From: Paenibacillus sp. SC116
Lineage (GTDB): Bacteria; Bacillota; Bacilli; Paenibacillales; Paenibacillaceae
DNA length: 64,000 nt
Assembly: GCF_024733555.1 (NCBI RefSeq)
Contig: NZ_JANIOF010000001.1
Span: 1,202,856 to 1,266,855, forward strand
Reading direction: 5' to 3'
Shown: piece by piece, positions 59,458 to 64,000 of the stretch
Position numbering within the stretch: the stretch's first letter is position 1
Layout of the letters: every line of letters starts with the position of its first letter
Translations under genes and position numbers: made by a program
The notes under the pieces: generated by a model
What the model was told of the DNA's origin: nothing
Database searches by the model: none
Seen by the model: the letters and a program-made list of their open reading frames with translations, nothing else

Positions 59458-60807
59458 TCAAAAACAAACATTAAACTGTGCTTCTTGATCGCTCTCAGCC
59501 TCTCGCACAATCCCGTAATTCGGTAAGTACACGATTTCCACTTCGGTATCTTCGCCGCCATCGCGCCCCTTGCCTAGCGAAATGATTCCGCGACCTTCGT
59601 CACTTAACGAGTCGACTCCGAGAACAACCGCAGCATCCTGAAGCACCTGCTTCGTCTTCATTATTTCAGCGCGTTTTGGCGGCGTTAATTCACGTTTACC
59701 CTCATCATCGCGATCATCTTTAACCTCGTCGGCTTGTGTAATAACGTGCATCACCACGCCGTATTTACCCGCGAGTCGACGGAGTTTCATCGAAGTAGCT
59801 GCGGCATCTCCGCCCGTAGTCTTCGACGTATTCTTTTCGTAGTCGAGATAGTAGAACGGGTCTATAACGACAACGTCCGCTTTAGTCGCGATAATATCCG
59901 CTTCCAGCGCTCTCAACGAACGATCGGTGAAATCTTCGTGATCGACCGCACGGAGATATATGTTACCCGCGAGTGTGTCGTTGAGATTGCCTAGAAATGA
60001 ATATAATCCCTCTTCGAATTCTTCCGGCAATTTACCGAGGAGCAACGCTTTATTTTCGAAACCTGCCGCGAATATCTGTCCGTTAATCTCCGCCTGGACT
60101 AAGTTATCGCGAGCGGATAACGAGGAGTATGCACGCGCCATCCATTGAAATTCCGGCATTTCCATCGACCAAACGAGTACATTCGCGCCTTGAGTCGCAG
60201 GTTCGAGCGCTCCATCTTCCATTACACACACAGATTTACCGCGACCTGAACGCCCATACCACGTATACATATTCCCGCCGACATACGGACCAATTGCGCG
60301 AAGTACCGATATGAACTTCGATGACCACGTTCGGAATGACTCGCCGTCCTTGCGTTTTTGATACTCATGTAGGAATGCTTCGGCGTCCTTTTTTATGTCC
60401 GTTCCCACCACATCACGAACACTAGTTCTCATTATAATACCTTCCAGATGTTTCTTCAACGTTTCGACCGCGGTAATTCCGTCATTTCCTTCGAAAATTT
60501 TTGCGTAATTCTCTTCGATGTATGTTTTCGCCTGTACCTTCGCTGACATCGACTTGATGTTCTTCGTCATATACTCGAACGAATCCGTCACATCCGGAAT
60601 GTACACAATCTCCGGATTCTCCGCAACGAACGTCGCATATGACGGGGCTTGTCCGCTATTTTGCTCAGCATATGCGCGGATAAATCGTGATGCTTTACGT
60701 TCTACCTGCGTTGGGAAATCGGAATCCACAATGTTAAATCGGATGAACGCCTGGACGTCGTTGTCGTCGATTATTCGCGATAGGAACTGCTCTCCGTAGT
60801 TTGCCAC
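59458..60807 (-). CDS. Replicative DNA helicase, DnaB-like
   Basis: 449 residues. N-terminal helical domain (about 1-100); RecA core with Walker A in MYTWYGRSGRGKSVCVMEDG, MEMPEFQWMARAYSSLSARD, Walker B in ADVVVIDPFYYLDYEKN and the HVITQADEVKD sensor. It unwinds DNA at the phage fork and is loaded by the DnaC-like protein upstream. Confidence 0.9.
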   Translation of the reverse strand: MANYGEQFLSRIIDDNDVQAFIRFNIVDSDFPTQVERKASRFIRAYAEQNSGQAPSYATFVAENPEIVYIPDVTDSFEYMTKNIKSMSAKVQAKTYIEENYAKIFEGNDGITAVETLKKHLEGIIMRTSVRDVVGTDIKKDAEAFLHEYQKRKDGESFRTWSSKFISVLRAIGPYVGGNMYTWYGRSGRGKSVCVMEDGALEPATQGANVLVWSMEMPEFQWMARAYSSLSARDNLVQAEINGQIFAAGFENKALLLGKLPEEFEEGLYSFLGNLNDTLAGNIYLRAVDHEDFTDRSLRALEADIIATKADVVVIDPFYYLDYEKNTSKTTGGDAAATSMKLRRLAGKYGVVMHVITQADEVKDDRDDEGKRELTPPKRAEIMKTKQVLQDAAVVLGVDSLSDEGRGIISLGKGRDGGEDTEVEIVYLPNYGIVREAESDQEAQFNVCF

Positions 60808-61193
60808 TGTTTTCCTCCTCTGCGTTTAACAGTATCACCACAAGATATTTGAGGTCAATACAAAAACTCAATATATAGACAAAAAGTGTTGAGTAAAAAG
60901 TGATACATCTACTATATGTTGATTTTCCACTGAAACATTAAGTGCGTGTTGTAATTAAAAGTATGCGCTCAGCTTAAAAATTCAGCAAACTTGAAAACTT
61001 GAAAATGAATTATTTTCATAAAAATAAACGTTGTGCAGAAACTTCAACATTTTGTGTAGTTTATTTCACATAAAGTACACTTATTTCGCTTAAAAGTAGG
61101 ATTTTTTCGCTTTTTACAACCGCCCGTTTTCAGTTCCTTAACTTGATATCTCTCTCATTCTTCGATTTTCTACCGATTTCTAACTATTTCAAT
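60808..61193. other. AT-rich gap between helicase and loader genes
   Basis: 386 bp without a gene, very AT-rich (for example TTATTTTCATAAAAATAAAC) in an otherwise GC-richer region. It contains an inverted repeat ACTCAA...TTGAGT near 60868-60896 and short direct repeats (AACTTGAAA twice near 60990-61008). A replication origin and/or promoter region is plausible. Confidence 0.45.
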
Positions 61194-61955
61194 TCATCCT
61201 AGCCCGCGTTTACTCTCGCCGCCAAACGGTATCGTCATCGTCTTATTACGGACGCGGTCCATCAATCGCGAATCGTAAGTCGTTCGCAATTCTTCGATAG
61301 TTACGTTCGAAGTGTAAATCGATAATAGTCCGTTAGCATCGCGATAGTTAATAATCGAATGTAAATCGCCGCGGAATCCGTCTTTACAGTCACGTACGCC
61401 GATGTCATCCATAACGACAAATGGCGTCGTCTTCGCGAGTTTCATACGTCGATAGTATTCGCGTGATGCTGGCTCCGCGACATCATCCGGTATTTTCGGA
61501 CGGTTGAACTCGTTGTACAACTCTTGCCATTCGTTAACATCGAAAAAGTAGCCGGGACGTTCTAACGGTCGCTGTCCGCGTTGGACGGAACCTACGTAAT
61601 GAACGATAATCCACTCGTGTAACAGCGCGATAGCCGTCGCTGTCTTCCCCGTTCCAGGAGATAACGAGTATAGATACATCGACTTTATGCGTTCAGCTTT
61701 CGGATCGAATTGGCGCGAGAACGTCGAAACATACGTATCTTCTAATAATCGATATGCTCCGGCTTGCTCTTCGCGTGCTGGCGAGGTTGCTAATGTAATG
61801 CTGCGGTACTCACTCGGAATGTTCGCTGCGCCTACGCGCCCACCATCGCCTGAGTATCCATGCATTGCGATAAAACTGCCGCACAGTCGCGTACATTGTT
61901 CGGTATCCGCGAGTTTACATACGCGCGATAATATACAGTTTGATGCGTTACTTAT
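61194..61955 (-). CDS. DnaC-like helicase loader (AAA+)
   Basis: 253 residues. AAA+ core: LYSLSPGTGKTATAIALLHE (Walker A), TPFVVMDDIGVRDC (Walker B), SIYTSNVTIEELRTTYDSRL (sensor, Arg finger). The N-terminus (SNASNCILSRVCKLADTEQC TRLC) is cysteine-rich and zinc-binding. The frame is open to 62030, but the upstream gene runs there; GAGGTGG lies six bases before an ATA at 61953-61955, the likely start. It loads the DnaB-like helicase. Confidence 0.85.
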   Translation of the reverse strand: MSNASNCILSRVCKLADTEQCTRLCGSFIAMHGYSGDGGRVGAANIPSEYRSITLATSPAREEQAGAYRLLEDTYVSTFSRQFDPKAERIKSMYLYSLSPGTGKTATAIALLHEWIIVHYVGSVQRGQRPLERPGYFFDVNEWQELYNEFNRPKIPDDVAEPASREYYRRMKLAKTTPFVVMDDIGVRDCKDGFRGDLHSIINYRDANGLLSIYTSNVTIEELRTTYDSRLMDRVRNKTMTIPFGGESKRGLG

Positions 61956-62163
61956 GGCGATCCACCTCGTCTCTATCGCGAACCTCTTCGCTAACTTCGT
62001 ACGATTCGAGCTGCGCTTCCCATTCGTCAATCGTGCGCTGAATTTTATCGTATTGATCGTCGCTCATTTCACACAGTACCCATTTCGAAGTGACAATTGC
62101 GAAATACTCTGCGATTTTCTCCGCGCAATAATCCCGTTCAGCTTGCGTTATTGACTGTCGCAA
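61948..62163 (-). CDS. Hypothetical protein, 71 aa
   Basis: TTG at 62161-62163 after AAGGAG (nine bases). RQSITQAERDYCAEKIAEYF AIVTSKWVLCEMSDDQYDKI: helical early protein ending in a charged tail. Overlaps both neighbours. Unrecognised. Confidence 0.55.
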   Translation of the reverse strand: MRQSITQAERDYCAEKIAEYFAIVTSKWVLCEMSDDQYDKIQRTIDEWEAQLESYEVSEEVRDRDEVDRHK

Positions 62164-62332
62164 TCTCCCACGCTCCTTCCCGTTCTTCTTTCGTGATGTC
62201 AGCAGATGAGTACGCAGCGCATCCGTTGCTAATCCAGATTGGCGCGAGTATGGACGGAGTATATCGTTCACCGACGCGGGATACGATTGTGCTTCCGTTT
62301 GCCGCTGCGTTAATTGCTTCGAGTAAGGTCAT
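62138..62332 (-). CDS. Small phage protein, DUF2829-like pattern
   Basis: 64 residues: TLLEAINAAANGSTIVSRVG then YSSADITKEEREGAWEIATV. The (F/L)xEAIxAAxxGxxIxR start and the (A/D)xWEI end resemble small phage proteins of the DUF2829 group, some of which are Thoeris anti-defence proteins; the middle diverges and the match is weak. Confidence 0.5.
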   Translation of the reverse strand: MTLLEAINAAANGSTIVSRVGERYTPSILAPIWISNGCAAYSSADITKEEREGAWEIATVNNAS

Positions 62333-62426
62333 TACGAGCCTCCCGTTTTCCGCCCCGTCCGTTGCCGCGAACGAGGCAGTTGATTTGTTCGAGGTAATTC
62401 CGTTGCCTATTCGGAACTATGCACAT
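62310..62426 (-). CDS. Possible small protein, 38 aa
   Basis: MCIVPNRQRNYLEQINCLVR GNGRGGKREARNDLTRSN: basic, overlapping starts and stops of the neighbouring genes, with GGGGATCA before the ATG. It fills the only gap in this part of the operon. Low confidence. Confidence 0.3.
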   Translation of the reverse strand: MCIVPNRQRNYLEQINCLVRGNGRGGKREARNDLTRSN

Positions 62427-62866
62427 CGCATTGATCCCCGCGTAACTACCTCGCAAAAGTCGGTGTGTTCGTAAAACATAATGTATTTGTAATTACGGGG
62501 CTTTCCTTGCGAGCTAGGTTTATCTATTTTATAGAGAGTGGTTTGCCTGACTCCCACATCCTTATTAGATACAAATGCAACTTCTTCTGTATCCAAATCG
62601 ACCGCAGCTAGGATGTCATAATCATTGTTTGTGTACTTTCTATTCTTTGCGCTAGGTCTTCTTGTTTCTACGGGAAGACTCCCATTTACGGAATGAGATC
62701 CTTTGACTTGTATCTTGTATAACCTACCTTCGTATTCCGCTATTAAATCGATTATTCCATTCTCAATTGACGGTATAAACGGATTTACTCCCGCCTTAAT
62801 TAATCGTTGTTCAACCAACTTTTCTGCCCATGCACCTTTTCGAGTCGGACTTTCTATGTCAATCAC
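62417..62866 (-). CDS. PDDEXK_5-type endonuclease
   Basis: 149 residues: KGAWAEKLVEQRLIKAGVNP (Glu), NGIIDLIAEYEGRLYKIQVK GS (Asp, IQVK), then DILAAVDLDTEEVAFV. It has the I-Ssp6803I-like nuclease signature, like the protein at 54422 but with a longer C-terminus, and is AT-rich. Likely freestanding homing or resolvase-like nuclease. The start is GTG within GAGAGGTG. Confidence 0.7.
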   Translation of the reverse strand: MIDIESPTRKGAWAEKLVEQRLIKAGVNPFIPSIENGIIDLIAEYEGRLYKIQVKGSHSVNGSLPVETRRPSAKNRKYTNNDYDILAAVDLDTEEVAFVSNKDVGVRQTTLYKIDKPSSQGKPRNYKYIMFYEHTDFCEVVTRGSMRCA

Positions 62867-62874
62867 CTCTCCCG

Positions 62875-63267
62875 TTACAACAACTTCGCCAACTCCGCAA
62901 AGTCCACCGTAATGTCCTTCGTCTGCTCATCGCGCTTAATCTCCGCTTTTAATCGCGGAATAATCGTATTAATCCGGTAGCTAATCACGAATCCAGCGGT
63001 CAACAACGGGTATTCCCTCGTCGGCCTATATTCGCGAAAGCAATCGTCGAACGCACGCTTGAGTAATTCCGCACCGTGTTCGGATAGCGCACGTTTGATT
63101 ACGCCTTGTTCAAATCCGTAATTCCTCATCGGAAGATATGATTCGATTCCGAATAATTCGCGATTCATGTCCGCGAAGTACGCTTGCACCGTTAGCACAT
63201 TCCATTGGTCATACGGCAGATTGCGCCAATCTTTTCGTTGTTCGGCTGTTATTTTTATTCGAGACAT
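62875..63267 (-). CDS. Hypothetical phage early protein, 130 aa
   Basis: ATG at 63265-63267 after AAAAGGAGGAGCATCACGA. SRIKITAEQRKDWRNLPYDQ WNVLTVQAYFADMNRELFGI, then EHGAELLKRAFDDCFREYRP: similar to small helical proteins that precede the helicase loader in Gram-positive phages. The upstream HNH gene overlaps its first 59 bases. Role unknown, perhaps replisome assembly. Confidence 0.6.
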   Translation of the reverse strand: MSRIKITAEQRKDWRNLPYDQWNVLTVQAYFADMNRELFGIESYLPMRNYGFEQGVIKRALSEHGAELLKRAFDDCFREYRPTREYPLLTAGFVISYRINTIIPRLKAEIKRDEQTKDITVDFAELAKLL

Positions 63268-63778
63268 TCGTGATGCTCCTCCTTTTCCTCCGATTATTAG
63301 CTTGTACAGTTGGGGTTGCCCACCTGCAATTCGAAAGATAATACCCGGCACTGTTGTCAATTCTATCAATCGTGGTCCTTGACTCTCCGTGAATTGCTAC
63401 GTGTTTTTCGTACGACTCATACATATCATCCTTGAAATATTGAAACGTTTCCCATCGTTCACTTACACTAATCCCACGCCCTCCATAGTTACCGTAATGG
63501 AAGCAGTTTTCATTCCTACATCTTTTTAAAACACCTGCCCAGATTTCGTAGAAGCGAGTACCATACATACCGTGTTTAATTAACAACTCGTCTCGTAGAC
63601 ACCCACAAGAGTTTGATGCACCACTTCTTAATGTATCTCCCCGAACTGCTTTTATATTTCCACATTCACACCTACAGACCCACTTTAGCCTGCCGTTGCT
63701 GTTAGTTGCTCTGCTTAAAATTGTCCATCTCCCAAAGACTTTTCCAGTTAAATCAATCGCTTTATTTGCGGGAATCAC
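63209..63778 (-). CDS. HNH homing endonuclease, zinc-ribbon/AP2-like type
   Basis: 189 residues: DLTGKVFGRWTILSRATNSN, WVCRCECGNIKAVRGDTLRS, SNSCGCL (zinc-like), HGMYGTRFYEIWAGVLKRCR, then TTIDRIDNSAGYYLSNCRWA TPTVQANNRR, the widespread phage HNH nuclease. A perfect anti-16S match (AGGAGGTGAT) lies at the start, and the true initiation codon (GTG 63776-63778 or the next ATT) is uncertain. Its C-terminal tail overlaps the next gene, suggesting recent insertion. Confidence 0.85.
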   Translation of the reverse strand: MIPANKAIDLTGKVFGRWTILSRATNSNGRLKWVCRCECGNIKAVRGDTLRSGASNSCGCLRDELLIKHGMYGTRFYEIWAGVLKRCRNENCFHYGNYGGRGISVSERWETFQYFKDDMYESYEKHVAIHGESRTTIDRIDNSAGYYLSNCRWATPTVQANNRRKRRSITNVSNKNNSRTTKRLAQSAV

Positions 63779-64000
63779 CTCCTACAGACAGCGCCCCTCT
63801 CGCAATAACGTAGCATTGATCGAGTTCATACGCAATTCCGTCCGCCTTACTTACTTCGATAATTTCCGTTAGCGCTTCGTGTAGTATTTCAATTTCCTCG
63901 CATTGCTCCGCAATTAACTCCGCAGCTCTTTCATGCGAGACAAATCCTTTTCCGCAGCATTTCGGACAATCGTCGCCTTCGCCAAATTCGTTAAACGGCG
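63762..64000 (-). CDS. Partial gene, zinc-finger protein C-terminus
   Basis: Stop TAA at 63762-63764; the frame is open to the window edge, reading ...GEGDDCPKCCGKGFVSHERA AELIAEQCEEIEILHEALTE IIEVSKADGIAYELDQCYVI. CPKCCGKGF is a DnaJ-like zinc knuckle half. Its last codons overlap the HNH gene. The gene continues outside. Confidence 0.55.
   Translation of the reverse strand, partial: PFNEFGEGDDCPKCCGKGFVSHERAAELIAEQCEEIEILHEALTEIIEVSKADGIAYELDQCYVIARGALSVGGDSRK

Noticed and set aside
1-64000. CRISPR array, tRNA or rRNA genes
   Set aside because: No regularly spaced palindromic repeats with unique spacers and no cloverleaf or rRNA-like sequence were recognised on reading; the 22-bp iterons have no spacers.

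Overview
The window is the left end of a temperate siphovirus prophage with its chromosomal flank. The host is an endospore-forming Bacillales, probably Paenibacillaceae. The clearest host marker is a 45-codon 3' remnant of spo0A (5666-5803, minus) ending in the typical Spo0A tail. It lies directly beside a tyrosine integrase (5958-7001). Host and phage join inside the spo0A reading frame, so the attachment site is in the master sporulation regulator. The other end of the prophage is beyond base 64000.

Chromosomal flank (1-5803). This AT-rich, scarred region holds the start of an ABC-transporter ATPase, an acyltransferase, a small membrane protein, a decayed nitroreductase divergent from an HxlR regulator, and a second, broken hxlR copy. 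That copy is split by a 627-bp element with 27-bp terminal inverted repeats and a 5-bp target duplication; the element carries a decayed GNAT acetyltransferase and no transposase. A holin-and-terminator scar resembling the resident prophage's lysis module points to an older related prophage.

Phage left arm (5804-9970). It holds the integrase, two convergent genes that each have a LexA-type SOS box at the promoter (one encodes a YolD-like protein), and a leftward lysis module: holin, amidase with a stalk domain, BhlA-like holin, and a secreted stalk-domain protein.

Structural module (10039-32840, mostly minus). Against the direction of transcription it runs tail endopeptidase, fibre-type proteins, Dit, tape measure, tail chaperones, tail tube, connectors, SU10-type capsid, scaffold, GDSL hydrolase, minor head protein, portal, TerL and TerS. 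The tape-measure gene is split by a 1052-bp group I intron encoding an HNH nuclease. The chaperones are joined by a -1 frameshift at A_AAA_AAC. A plus-strand cargo gene sits between portal and terminase.

Control and early modules (32841-64000). An XRE repressor region has palindromic operators inside the -35/-10 spacers of two divergent promoters. A large leftward block supplies DNA precursors and replication: dNMP kinase, ThyA, dUTPase, class Ib ribonucleotide reductase (NrdI/E/F), RuvC-like resolvase, PD-(D/E)XK nuclease, DnaQ-type exonuclease, family A DNA polymerase, SSB, primase, DnaB-type helicase and DnaC-type loader. Two sigma-like proteins, further XRE regulators, six homing-type endonucleases and several AT-rich cargo genes are interspersed. 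The phage therefore brings much of its own replication and dNTP machinery. Several genes (terL, 3D-domain protein, PD-(D/E)XK nuclease, helicase loader) appear to start at AUU, AUC or AUA codons behind good Shine-Dalgarno sites. No tRNA, rRNA or CRISPR array was recognised.
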